Source: Anaerolineae bacterium (lineage in GTDB: Bacteria > Chloroflexota > Anaerolineae > B4-G1 > DUEL01). From it: 64,000 nt of DNA. Location of the stretch: the NCBI GenBank assembly GCA_025060135.1, contig JANXCY010000001.1, positions 98,331-162,330 on the forward strand, in the 5' to 3' direction. Position 1 is the stretch's first letter. Every line of letters starts with the position of its first letter. The notes under the pieces are model-generated. The model was not told the origin of the DNA, did not search any database, and worked only from the letters and a program-made list of their open reading frames with translations. The translations under genes and the position numbers were made by a program. Of this stretch, positions 33,858 to 42,738 are shown piece by piece.

Positions 33858-34652
33858 ATGCCCGAACAGAGCCTTCTGGATACCACCCGACCTAACCCTG
33901 GCCGTATCTACGATTATCTTTTAGGCGGCCACCATAACTTTGAAATCGACCGGATGGTCGCAGAGCAAGTCCGGGTTTTGATTCCCTTCCTGCCCAAAGC
34001 AATGCGCATGATGCGCTGGTGTCTGCAGGACATCGCCCGGACGCTGACCTACGAGCGAGGGTACCGGTACATTATAGATTTTGCCTCGGGTCTTCCGACG
34101 ATGGGGCACCTCCACACGGCGGTGGCTCCGGGCACTGTGGTCATCTATTCCGACCGGGACCCAATCTGTGTGGAGTACTCCAAGGAGATTCTGGGCGATA
34201 CTCCCAACGTCTACTACTTCCAGGCCGACTGTCGCCGCCCGGAGGAACTCCTGAACCGCCCCGAGGTGCAGGAGATCCTGGGAGATAACCGGCGCGTGGC
34301 CTTTGTCTACTGGGGGATCACCATGTATATGACCGATGAGGACATTGCTCGTGTGGCCCGAGCTCTTTACGACTGGTCCGACAAGGAGAGTTGCTGGGCT
34401 GTGTTTGTGGCGGAGGGAGATCCAGATCATCCCAATGCACGGAAGTTTCTAGAGATATATCAGCAAATAGGCGAGTCGATTTATATGCGTCCCCTTTCCG
34501 TTTTTCGGGAGTTGGTCCAGCCCTGGCGCCCGGATGCGCTGGGATTTCGAACAATGGAGGAATGGCATGGCCTGCAAGATACAATGACCGAGGAAGATAA
34601 GCAGATTTTCGCTGCTGGCGGTGGCGGCTATGGAGTCTATCTAATCAAATAG
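33858..34652 (+). CDS. SAM-dependent methyltransferase of the DUF574 type (PF04672-like)
   Basis: 264 residues from ATG 33858; aaggagggagg upstream. The opening TRPNPGRIYDYLLGGHHNFE is the signature of the S-adenosyl methyltransferase family PF04672 (DUF574), frequent in Actinobacteria and present in Chloroflexota. Further signs: YIIDFASGLPTMGHLHTAV in the SAM-binding loop, VVIYSDRDPICVEYS and VAFVYWGITMYMTDEDIARV. The fold is a Rossmann class I methyltransferase; no substrate is known for the family as far as I know. It lies in the same direction, 120 bases after the multi-GAF gene and 11 bases before the small RsbRD-like gene, hence probably in the operon. Confidence 0.85.
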   Translation: MPEQSLLDTTRPNPGRIYDYLLGGHHNFEIDRMVAEQVRVLIPFLPKAMRMMRWCLQDIARTLTYERGYRYIIDFASGLPTMGHLHTAVAPGTVVIYSDRDPICVEYSKEILGDTPNVYYFQADCRRPEELLNRPEVQEILGDNRRVAFVYWGITMYMTDEDIARVARALYDWSDKESCWAVFVAEGDPDHPNARKFLEIYQQIGESIYMRPLSVFRELVQPWRPDALGFRTMEEWHGLQDTMTEEDKQIFAAGGGGYGVYLIK

Positions 34653-34663
34653 GGAGGGGTGCC

Positions 34664-35125
34664 ATGGGCGGTGGAGTTGGCATAGAGGAACTGCTGCAGC
34701 GCATGGAATCTGGTCGGGAAGCCCTCACCGCCCGGATGCGCGCGGCGCTGGAGGAACACGCCTTCACTAACCGCGCGCTCTTCCCGCCCCGGCAACTGGC
34801 GGAATTCGCGCGGCAGGAGGCGGAATCCTTTCTGTCCTTCCTGCGCGACCCGGATGAAGCGATGGCCCGGGAGCGGGGCCGGAGCCTGGCCCGGCAGGGG
34901 CTGAGCCATCGGTCAGTCCTGGCTCTGACCCAGGCCCTGCAGGAAGTGGGCTGGGAAAGCGCCAACCCCGAGGTGGAACTCTGGCCCCCTTTCCAGCAGA
35001 CCATTGGCCATTACGTCCGCGCACTCTTGGAAGGGTATATGGCCGCCCGGGAGGAAAGCATCCTGGAGCAGCAGGAAAAGACCCGCCAGGCGCTTCTGCG
35101 GGCCCTCCAGCAGCGGAGCGAATAA
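34664..35125 (+). CDS. Stand-alone copy of the giant kinase's N-terminal domain (RsbRD_N-like)
   Basis: 153 residues, all helical: ELLQRMESGREALTARMRAAL, FTNRALFPPRQLAEFARQEAE, then VRALLEGYMAAREESILEQQ. The next protein (35370) starts with the same pattern: FTNRVTIRPAHLGQMAREETE and MGAFLEGYLEAREAMILEEQ at the equivalent places. So this is a free copy of that kinase's N-terminal module. The pattern looks like the globin-related N-terminal domains of RsbR-type co-antagonists (RsbRD_N), but this family call is by resemblance only. The start ATG 34664 is preceded by agggagggg. It could form mixed dimers with the kinase or compete for its partner. Confidence 0.65.
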   Translation: MGGGVGIEELLQRMESGREALTARMRAALEEHAFTNRALFPPRQLAEFARQEAESFLSFLRDPDEAMARERGRSLARQGLSHRSVLALTQALQEVGWESANPEVELWPPFQQTIGHYVRALLEGYMAAREESILEQQEKTRQALLRALQQRSE

Positions 35126-35130
35126 CGGCC

Positions 35131-35162
35131 TTTGCTGCGGCGGCCTGGCCCGCCGCAGCAAA
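35131..35162 (+). terminator. Hairpin after the RsbRD-like gene
   Basis: A 13-bp stem, tttgctgcggcgg / ccgccgcagcaaa, with a 6-base loop lies just after the stop. No T-run follows. The remaining gap to 35369 holds a faint tagcacaggccgtcaggcc fragment and the aggagatgaggg ribosome site of the giant kinase; no clear promoter was seen. Confidence 0.5.
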
Positions 35163-35369
35163 AGCCATCCTTCCGAAATCACTGGTGGGGTAGCCTGTAC
35201 TGTAGCACAGGCCGTCAGGCCGATCCGATGGGGCAAATGGCTTTTGCAACATCCATTCGCCGGCACCCAGGGGAAGGATGTAATTCCTGGTAGGTCAGCA
35301 GTTCGTTATGGAACAGGGGGGCTCAGAAATCCAGAAACACGGATCGGGACCGGCGCGAGGAGATGAGGG

Positions 35370-38300
35370 ATGAGCCAATCCGGAATGATGGTCTCAAAAG
35401 AACTGATGGAATTCCTGGTTGCTGGTCGTGAGGAACTGGAACGGCGGTTGTGGGAATCGCTGCAGGCTACGCTGTTCACCAACCGCGTGACCATCCGCCC
35501 GGCGCACCTGGGGCAGATGGCCCGGGAGGAAACGGAGGCCTTTCTGGCCTTCCTGCAGGACGGCAACCTGACCCCGATTCGGGAGCGGGGCGCGCAGCGT
35601 CTCCGGGATGGGCTGGGAGAGAAGGCCGTCCTGGACCTGGCGACCGCTCTCCGGCTCTTCTGCGCGGCCCACCTGACGGGAGACCGGCTCGTGGAGGGCC
35701 TGCGGGTCGCCGATGCATACATGGGCGCTTTCCTGGAAGGCTATCTGGAGGCCCGTGAGGCGATGATCCTGGAGGAGCAGGAAGGCCTTCGGGCCGCTTT
35801 TGAGCGGGCGCTGGCTGATGCTGCCCGCCGGCTGGAGGTGGCAGTCGAGGTCGGGCGGAGTTTCTCCGCCATCCTGGACCTGGAGGAACTGCTCCGGACG
35901 GCTGTCCAGATGATCCGGGAACGGTTCAGCCTCTACTATGTGGGCATTTTCCTGACCGATGAGTATGGCCGGTGGGCAGTGCTCCGGGCCGGTGCCGGAG
36001 AGGAGGGAGCCGAAGGCCCGGCCCCGGGCTTCAAACTGGAGGTCGGAGGCGATTCGGCCATTGGCCAGTGCATGGCTCGTGGCGAGCCCCTGGTCTTCTA
36101 TGAGGTCGGAGAGAGTTCGGCTCAATGGACCCCGTTACTTCCCGAGACCCGGGCGGAGGTGGTCCTGCCCCTGGTCGCGCGGGGCCGGATTGTGGGCGCT
36201 TTAACCCTGCAGAGCCGCCGGACTCCGGGTTTCACTCCCGAGGACGTAACGGCGTTCCAGATCCTTGCTCTGGAGGTCGCCGCGGCGTTGGAGAATGCGC
36301 GGCTGCTTGCCGAAGCGCAGGCTCGGGCCCAAGAAGTGGAAAAAATCCACCGCCGCTACCTGCGGGAGGAATGGGACCGTTTCGTCTCGGAGGTCGCCGA
36401 GCATCGGCCGATCAGTTATGCCTACGACCAGGCCACCGGCTCGGTATCCCCCCTGCGGGATGGCCGTTGGCCCGGGCTGGAAGAAGTAACGCAGGAGCGG
36501 CGGACGGTGGCTCTCAGCGATGCGGCTTCCCTTCTTCCCTCACCCGATATGCCAGCCCTTCCGAAGGCCGCGCTGGCCGTCCCGCTCACCCTGCGGGAGG
36601 AAGTCATTGGTGCGGTGGGTTTCTATGAAATGGAGAGCCCGCGCGCCTGGTCTCCGGAGGAGATCGCACTGGTGGAGGCCATTTCGGCTCAGGTGGCGAT
36701 GGCGATTGAGAATGCCCGCCTCTTTGAGCAGACCCAGCGGGCCCTGGCCGAGACCGAATTGCTGTATCAGGCCGGTGCGGAACTGAACGCGGCCCAATCC
36801 TATGATGAGGTTCTGGCCGTCCTGCAGAAATACACGCTTGTCGGCGAGGCGGACCGCAATGTGAGCCTGAACCTCTACGACCGGCCATGGGTCGGCGAAG
36901 ATGTCCCGGAGTGGAGTATCCCTGTTGCCCGGTGGACACGACTATCCCCCGAGGCGTTAAGCGACCGCTATCCTCTGCGCGCTTTCCCTTCTGCTGCCCG
37001 TTTGCTCCGGCCTGACGCGCCGACCATCATCTCCGATGTCGCCACCGATGCCCAGATGGACGAACGAGCGCGGGCTCTTTATCGGGACCGCTTCCAGGCT
37101 GGAAGCACCATCTTTATCCCTCTGGTGGTGGCCGGGCAGTGGATCGGGTACATCAATGCCATTTACAGCCAGCCGCGCGAATTTCCCGAAGCGGGTGTAC
37201 GCCGTTTAATGGCCCTGGCCGGTCAGGCCGCGATCGCGGTCCAGTCCATCCGCCGCCTGGAGCAGACCCAGCAGGCCCTGGCGGAGACGGAGGCCCTTTA
37301 CCGGGCCGCTCGGGCCATCAGCGAGGCGACATCGGTGGAAGAGATCGCCCGGGGGGCAGCGCTGGTAGCCCCGCTCCTGGGTTGTACGGCCTGTGCTCTT
37401 ACCGTTGCCACTCTGACCGACCCGGATGGGATCCCCACCCACGGCGACATCTATCCGGTGATGGCGGCCGGTGAGCAGTGGCTGACTTTCCCACCCATGC
37501 AGGCGTTTCCTATCGCAGACCCTCAGGCTGCCCGTCGGGTACTGGATGAGCCGGACTTTGTCCTGGTCTACGCCGACGTGGAGGACCCTGGATTGGACAT
37601 TCCCAGCGTAGTTCGGGAGAACACCCGCAATATGGGTATGCGCGGGATGGTAACCGCCGGATTGAGCATGTTCGGACGGGCCCTGGGATTCCTGAGTTTC
37701 CTCAGCCCGAATCCAATCGCCGGTCTTTCCGAAGAGCAGAAGCACCGCATTCGCACCATTGCCGACCAGGTAGCGATAGCGCTGGAAAACCGCCGCCTGC
37801 TGGAGGAAACCACCCGCCGGGCGGCGCAATTGGCTACGGCTGCCGAAGTCTCCAGTGCGGCTTCGTCCATCCTCAGCCTGGAGGAACTCCTCCCCCAGAC
37901 TGCTGAACTGATCCGCCAGCGGTTTAACCTCTATTATGTTGGTATCTTTCTGCTGGATGAGACGGGTCGCTGGGCCGTCCTGCGGGCCGGCACCGGTGAG
38001 GCCGGCCGCCAGATGCTGGAAATGGGCCACAAACTGGAGGTCGGCGGGAAGTCCATGATTGGCTGGTGTACGGCCAACGCCAAGGCCCGGATCGCGCTGG
38101 ACGTGGGCGTGGAGGCCATCCGGTTTGATAACCCCCTCCTGCCCCATACCCGCTCCGAGATGGCCCTGCCGCTGGTTTCCCGGGGTCGGGTCATCGGCGC
38201 GATGACCATCCAGTCCGACCGTCCTGCTGCCTTCACCGAAGAAGACATCACGGTTCTGCAGACGATGGCGGATCAACTGGCGACAGCCATTGAGAATGCC

Positions 38301-41300
38301 CGGCTCTTCGCCGAGACCGGTCAGGCCCTGATAGAGACTCGTGAACTCTTTGAGGCGGGGCGGGCCATCAGTGCCGCGACCACTCCGGCCGAAGTGGCAC
38401 AGGCATTGGTCCGCTACGTTGCCCGCGCGGGCCTGGACCTGGCCCGGGTCCTGGTGCTGGAGCCGGTGGGCGATCGGCCAGCCTACGTCATCATGGGCGA
38501 GCACTGGGCCGTGGATGGGCGTCCGGTCCATCCATACGGCACCCGCCTTCCCATTGCCGACTTCGGCCTGCGTCAGTTCATCCAGCCCACAGAAGCCATC
38601 GTTGTGGAAGACATTCACAACGACCCCCGCGTGGATGCACAGGTTCGGATGGTCCTGGAAGTCCTGCGGCTGGGCTCCTTCGCTCTGGTCCCTATCTCCA
38701 TCGGTTCGCGGATGTTGGGTATGCTCCTGGTGGGGCGGGATGCTCCTGCCGTCTACCCGGAGAAACTGGTCCGCAACCTATGGACGCTCTGTGGTCAGGC
38801 TGCCATCGCCATGGAAAACCTGCGCCTGCTGGAGGAGACTCGCCGCCGGGCCCAGGAACTGGAGACTATCAACGAGATTGGACGCACCATCAGTTCGGTG
38901 CTGGACCCCCAGGCGGTGATGCGACAGATTGTAGACATCACCAAGTCCCGGTTCGGCTACCACTTTGTGGGCATCCTGCTGACGGAAGACCGCCATCTGG
39001 TATTTGAGGACGGGAGCACCATCGGGAATTCGGCGCTGCGGCTTCCGCCGCGCACCATTATCCTGGATATTGAGCGCCCCGGGATCGCTACCGATGCGGC
39101 GCGCGTCGGACAGCCGGTACTGGTCAACGATGTCCTGAGCGACCCCCGGTTTATCACGGTGCCGCAACTTTCGGCCACCCGCGCGGAACTGGCCGTTCCC
39201 ATAGAGGTGAAAGGGAGAATCATCGGCGTGCTGGATGTTCACAGCGATCGGACCCATGCCTTTGGCCAGGCGGATGTGCTCCTGCTGACCTCGCTGGCGA
39301 GCGCGGCCGGGGTCGCGCTGGAGAATGCCCGTCTGTTCGCTGAGACGGAGGCGGAGGCTCACCGCCGGGCTCTCATCAGTGAGGTGCTCCAGGTGGCCGC
39401 CACCACAATGGACCCCTATGAATTGCTGCGCCGGGCAGCCGGAGCCATCGCGCGCCGGCTGGAGATGCCCACCCTGGTGATGGAGTGGGAGCCGGAGACC
39501 GAGGCCCTGCGACTGGTAACTGTTCACGGCGCCGATGGCGCAGAGATTCCGATGCCGTCAGACGGCCGGGTGAGTCGCCAGCAGGCCCCGTTGCTGGTCG
39601 ATGCCCTGTTCCGATCCGAAACCACTGTCCTGCGGGATATTCCCCACACCACCACCGGACGGTTGGTGGGGCTGGCCCGTCAATGGGGACTGATGGACGC
39701 AGCGCTGGCGCCCATGCTGATTCGCGGTCAGCCGGTGGGACTGCTGGCCCTGGGCCGGCCACCCGGACATCCTCCCATTGATGAGGGAGAGATGGAGTTT
39801 CTGAACATCGTGGCGGGCAACCTGAGCGTGGCCTGGGAGAACGCCCGCCTCTACCAGGAGGCTGTGGAAACGGCGGAACGGCTCAAGGAAGTGGACCGCC
39901 TCAAATCCCAGTTCCTGGCGAACATGTCCCACGAACTCCGGACGCCGCTGAACTCCATTATCGGCTTCTCTCGCGTTATCCTCAAGGGCATTGACGGCCC
40001 CATCACCGAACAACAGCGGCAGGACCTGGAAGCCATCTTCAACAGCGGTCAGCATCTGCTGGGCCTCATCAACGACATTCTGGACATCTCCAAGATCGAG
40101 GCCGGCAAGATGGAACTCTCCTTTGAGCCGACAGACCTGGGCGAGATTATCCGTGGCGTGATGTCCACCGCTATCGCGCTGGTGAAAGATAAGCCGATAG
40201 AACTCCAGCAATCCATTCCCCCCGAACTGCCCACCATTATTGCGGATAGCCGTCGTATCCGTCAGGTCCTCCTGAACCTGGTCTCCAACGCGGCCAAGTT
40301 CACCGATCAGGGTTTCATTCGGGTGGAAGCGCATGCGGATGAGGAGTTCGTAACCATCTCGGTCTCGGATAGCGGTATCGGAATCCCGCCGGAGAAACTG
40401 CCGCATATTTTTGAAGCCTTCACCCAGGTGGATGCTTCTCCCTCCCGCAAGTACGGCGGTACCGGGCTGGGATTGACTATCAGCAAGTCCTTTGTAGAAC
40501 TCCACGGTGGGAAAATCTGGGTGGAGAGCGAACTGGGGAAGGGCTCTACCTTCACATTTATGCTTCCCATCCAGGGGCCTCCTCATCTCCGGATGGAGGT
40601 CCAGCCTGAGTTGGTGGAAGAAGCCCCGTCGCTGGAAGAGGCTCCCGCTCCTGAGGGGAAGGGAAGGCTGGTCCTCTGTGTGGACGATGACGAGGGCGTC
40701 ATCACCCTGTTCCGCCGGTATCTGGACCGGCAGGGCTACCAAGTGGTCGGCCTGACCGACCCCTTCCAGGTCGTGGACATGGTCAAACAGGTCCGGCCCT
40801 TTGCCATCACCCTGGATGTGATGATGCCGGGCAAGGACGGGTGGCAGGTCATTCAGGAACTGAAGGCGGACCCCGAAACCCGGGACATCCCGGTCATTAT
40901 GTGCACCATCGTGGCGGAAAAAGGGAAGGGATTAAGCCTGGGAGCCGCAGACTACCTGGTTAAACCGATCCTGGAGCAGGATCTCCTGGCCGCGTTGGAG
41001 CGTCTGGACCGGGAAGAAGGCCGCCACCGGGTCTTGATCGTGGACGACCAGCCGGAAGACCGTCATCTTCTGCGGCGGATTATTGAGAGCCAGGAAGGGT
41101 ACGAGGTAACGGAAGCCGCCAGCGGTCAGGAGGCCATCCTCCTGGTCCGTCAGCGACGTCCGCACATTATCATCTTGGACCTCTTGATGCCGGAGATGGA
41201 CGGGTTCGCTGTATTGGAGGCACTGAAGGCGGACGAACTCACCCGTTCCATCCCCATCATCGTTGTTACCGCCAAAGAATTAACGGAACGGGATAAGCAA

Positions 41301-41411
41301 TTGCTGAATAGCCGGATTGAGGCCCTCCTTCAGAAAGGTGTGCTGGACCGGGAGGAGTTGCTGGAGGACGTCGCTGCCGCGCTGCGCAAGTTGGAGCGGG
41401 TTGCTCGGTAG
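35370..41411 (+). CDS. Giant soluble hybrid histidine kinase with about eight GAF modules and two receivers
   Basis: 2013 residues with no transmembrane segment. Residues 1-150 are the RsbRD_N-like helical domain also encoded by the preceding gene. About eight GAF or GAF-like modules fill about 155-1500 (boundaries near 320, 465, 635, 810, 985, 1160 and 1335). The second follows the linker KIHRRYLREEWDRF. HisKA has phospho-His1521 in ANMSHELRTPLNSIIGF. HATPase (about 1620-1740) has VSNAAKFTDQGFI, VSDSGIGIP and GTGLGLTISKSFV. Two receivers follow, with Asp1816 in ITLDVMMPGKDGW and Asp1937 in IILDLLMPEMDGF, both with their Lys. All catalytic residues are present, so it can autophosphorylate and relay internally. 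It is the most obvious hub for the kinase-less GAF proteins upstream. Confidence 0.92.
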   Translation: MSQSGMMVSKELMEFLVAGREELERRLWESLQATLFTNRVTIRPAHLGQMAREETEAFLAFLQDGNLTPIRERGAQRLRDGLGEKAVLDLATALRLFCAAHLTGDRLVEGLRVADAYMGAFLEGYLEAREAMILEEQEGLRAAFERALADAARRLEVAVEVGRSFSAILDLEELLRTAVQMIRERFSLYYVGIFLTDEYGRWAVLRAGAGEEGAEGPAPGFKLEVGGDSAIGQCMARGEPLVFYEVGESSAQWTPLLPETRAEVVLPLVARGRIVGALTLQSRRTPGFTPEDVTAFQILALEVAAALENARLLAEAQARAQEVEKIHRRYLREEWDRFVSEVAEHRPISYAYDQATGSVSPLRDGRWPGLEEVTQERRTVALSDAASLLPSPDMPALPKAALAVPLTLREEVIGAVGFYEMESPRAWSPEEIALVEAISAQVAMAIENARLFEQTQRALAETELLYQAGAELNAAQSYDEVLAVLQKYTLVGEADRNVSLNLYDRPWVGEDVPEWSIPVARWTRLSPEALSDRYPLRAFPSAARLLRPDAPTIISDVATDAQMDERARALYRDRFQAGSTIFIPLVVAGQWIGYINAIYSQPREFPEAGVRRLMALAGQAAIAVQSIRRLEQTQQALAETEALYRAARAISEATSVEEIARGAALVAPLLGCTACALTVATLTDPDGIPTHGDIYPVMAAGEQWLTFPPMQAFPIADPQAARRVLDEPDFVLVYADVEDPGLDIPSVVRENTRNMGMRGMVTAGLSMFGRALGFLSFLSPNPIAGLSEEQKHRIRTIADQVAIALENRRLLEETTRRAAQLATAAEVSSAASSILSLEELLPQTAELIRQRFNLYYVGIFLLDETGRWAVLRAGTGEAGRQMLEMGHKLEVGGKSMIGWCTANAKARIALDVGVEAIRFDNPLLPHTRSEMALPLVSRGRVIGAMTIQSDRPAAFTEEDITVLQTMADQLATAIENARLFAETGQALIETRELFEAGRAISAATTPAEVAQALVRYVARAGLDLARVLVLEPVGDRPAYVIMGEHWAVDGRPVHPYGTRLPIADFGLRQFIQPTEAIVVEDIHNDPRVDAQVRMVLEVLRLGSFALVPISIGSRMLGMLLVGRDAPAVYPEKLVRNLWTLCGQAAIAMENLRLLEETRRRAQELETINEIGRTISSVLDPQAVMRQIVDITKSRFGYHFVGILLTEDRHLVFEDGSTIGNSALRLPPRTIILDIERPGIATDAARVGQPVLVNDVLSDPRFITVPQLSATRAELAVPIEVKGRIIGVLDVHSDRTHAFGQADVLLLTSLASAAGVALENARLFAETEAEAHRRALISEVLQVAATTMDPYELLRRAAGAIARRLEMPTLVMEWEPETEALRLVTVHGADGAEIPMPSDGRVSRQQAPLLVDALFRSETTVLRDIPHTTTGRLVGLARQWGLMDAALAPMLIRGQPVGLLALGRPPGHPPIDEGEMEFLNIVAGNLSVAWENARLYQEAVETAERLKEVDRLKSQFLANMSHELRTPLNSIIGFSRVILKGIDGPITEQQRQDLEAIFNSGQHLLGLINDILDISKIEAGKMELSFEPTDLGEIIRGVMSTAIALVKDKPIELQQSIPPELPTIIADSRRIRQVLLNLVSNAAKFTDQGFIRVEAHADEEFVTISVSDSGIGIPPEKLPHIFEAFTQVDASPSRKYGGTGLGLTISKSFVELHGGKIWVESELGKGSTFTFMLPIQGPPHLRMEVQPELVEEAPSLEEAPAPEGKGRLVLCVDDDEGVITLFRRYLDRQGYQVVGLTDPFQVVDMVKQVRPFAITLDVMMPGKDGWQVIQELKADPETRDIPVIMCTIVAEKGKGLSLGAADYLVKPILEQDLLAALERLDREEGRHRVLIVDDQPEDRHLLRRIIESQEGYEVTEAASGQEAILLVRQRRPHIIILDLLMPEMDGFAVLEALKADELTRSIPIIVVTAKELTERDKQLLNSRIEALLQKGVLDREELLEDVAAALRKLERVAR

Positions 41412-41486
41412 CCGGGGGGAGGCGGAGTTGGGGGCAACCCCCAGGTAGGGCGTTCGGATTCCCGCGCAACGACCGATGGACTGAAT

Positions 41487-41525
41487 GGGTGGCGGCGGCA
41501 AAGCCGTCGCCATCCCTTTTCTTCT
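41487..41525 (+). terminator. Rho-independent terminator ending the sensor operon
   Basis: gggtggcggcggc (41487-41499) pairs with gccgtcgccatccc (41503-41516) around a three-base loop, followed by ttttcttctctt. It lies 76 bases after the giant kinase stop. Confidence 0.75.
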
Positions 41526-41665
41526 CTTGGGGGTGGACGGCCGGGTAACGTTCTGACGTTGGCCCTGGAGCGCAGGCCGCCTGGGATGGAGATGCCAGCG
41601 GATAGCCTGTGGGACGGATCTCTCAAAGAAGGCGTGCGTAACTCCTGTGGGGCGTGGAGGGCCTG

Positions 41666-42034
41666 GTGAGTTCCGGTCGCCAGCGAGTCGGTTTGGGCCG
41701 CCAGGGGGAAGAACTGGCTGTTCAGGAACTACAGCGCCGGGGGTATGAGATCGTGGCGCGCAATTGGCGCTGCGCGCTCGGAGAAGCCGACATCATTGCC
41801 CGGCGCGGGCCGGTGTGGGCCTTCGTGGAGGTCCGTACCCGTCGGGGAGCGACCTTTGGTCTACCGGAGGAGTCCATCACTCCCCGAAAACGGGCCCGGA
41901 TGATGGCGGTCGCCGAACGGTATATCGCTGAGCATGGCCTCTGGGAGGCCGAGGGGCGACTGATGGTGGTGGCGGTGGTGATGGATCGGGCCGGGCATCT
42001 GCAGCGGTTGGAGGTGCTGGAAGTGGAGGGGTGA
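41666..42034 (+). CDS. yraN: YraN / UPF0102 family endonuclease-like protein
   Basis: 122 residues from GTG 41666; ggagg ends five bases before it, so an in-frame GTG at 41654 is less likely. Typical UPF0102 text: GRQGEELAVQELQRRGYEIVARNWRCALGEADIIAR, FVEVRTRR, then ITPRKRARMMAVAERYI. This is a small PD-(D/E)XK fold with Glu in GEELA, Asp in GEADII and Glu in VEVR; the final Lys of the usual EVK is Arg here. The family is near-universal in bacteria and Holliday-junction related activity has been suggested, but the function is unsettled. It is a single-gene unit followed by a strong hairpin. Confidence 0.92.
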   Translation: MSSGRQRVGLGRQGEELAVQELQRRGYEIVARNWRCALGEADIIARRGPVWAFVEVRTRRGATFGLPEESITPRKRARMMAVAERYIAEHGLWEAEGRLMVVAVVMDRAGHLQRLEVLEVEG

Positions 42035-42045
42035 AAACGGGCAGA

Positions 42046-42080
42046 GGGTGCGGCGGGCGGCCTGGCCGCCCGCCGCACCC
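42046..42080. terminator. Bidirectional terminator between convergent genes
   Basis: A perfect 15-bp stem, gggtgcggcgggcgg / ccgcccgccgcaccc, with loop cctgg. It lies 11 bases after the yraN stop and 8 bases before the end of the minus-strand gene at 42089. Confidence 0.7.
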
Positions 42081-42088
42081 GTCTCCTT

Positions 42089-42727
42089 CTACCGGGAGGA
42101 TCGGAAGCGAATCCCGTCCGGCAGGCTTTCTATCAGCGTCCGCGCAGGCACAAAGACCGCCCGAAGCCGCTGAACTGCCGGATCTAGCCCGGAGGGCCCC
42201 AGCGGGATCGCCACCGGGATCGCCATACGGATGGGTACTGTCTGACTCACCGGAACCGTCATCTGGACAGGGATAGTCGTCTCCACCGGAACTGCCATAT
42301 TCAGTCGGACCGGGAGGCGCAACCCGGCGGGCAGGGCCAGAGAGACAGAGCCGTTGATGACTCCGCCGCCCCCCGGAAGGATGAATCGGGCCGGTAGTTC
42401 CAGAGGGACCGGTTGGGTCAGCACCACCACGGTCTCCTGGTGGATAGGCAGGTCAAAATCCAGGCCCAGGGGCTGATCCAGCGGCAGGTTAAACTGGATG
42501 TGGACCGGCTGGTCCACCGGCACCGTTGTCTGAATGACCGTCTCCCCCAGGCCTAGAAATGCCTGGTCCAGATTGATCAGGAGCGGTTCCAGCAGATGGG
42601 TCTTCAGATGAAGAAGAGGACCGATCGCCAGGATCAGAACCAGAATCAGGATCAGATTAACGGTGAAAGAGAACAGAATGGCAAAGGTGGTGAAGGCCCG
42701 CCAGATACGTTGGAAGCGCGTGTTCAT
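42089..42727 (-). CDS. Single-TM protein with VPV/VPI repeats, unknown function
   Basis: 212 residues. A membrane anchor lies at about residues 13-38 (LFSFTVNLILILVLILAIG); the rest is external or cytoplasmic depending on topology. The body is a chain of short hydrophobic beta-like steps separated by Pro: VIQTTVPVDQPVHI, FNLPLDQPLGLDFDLPI, VPLELPARFILP, VPVETTIPVQMTVPVSQTV, MAIPVAIPLG. Cys is absent. Similar proteins occur as uncharacterised in Chloroflexota, to my recollection. It starts 11 bases after the stop of the AlbA_2-type gene on the same strand, with ggggagccacc before the ATG, so the two are co-transcribed. Confidence 0.7.
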   Translation of the reverse strand: MNTRFQRIWRAFTTFAILFSFTVNLILILVLILAIGPLLHLKTHLLEPLLINLDQAFLGLGETVIQTTVPVDQPVHIQFNLPLDQPLGLDFDLPIHQETVVVLTQPVPLELPARFILPGGGGVINGSVSLALPAGLRLPVRLNMAVPVETTIPVQMTVPVSQTVPIRMAIPVAIPLGPSGLDPAVQRLRAVFVPARTLIESLPDGIRFRSSR

Positions 42728-42738
42728 GGTGGCTCCCC

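Noticed and set aside
34664..35125. Truncated pseudogene of the giant kinase
   Set aside because: It has its own ATG, ribosome site, stop and hairpin, and differs from the kinase domain throughout, so it looks like a kept gene rather than debris.
16682..41411. Phytochrome or cyanobacteriochrome GAF photoreceptors
   Set aside because: The GAF cores have no Cys at the chromophore site and no DxCF or similar motif.
41412..41665. tRNA or other structured RNA in the gap
   Set aside because: No tRNA-like arms or GTTCGANTC-type T loop were found; the folding is explained by the terminator at 41487.
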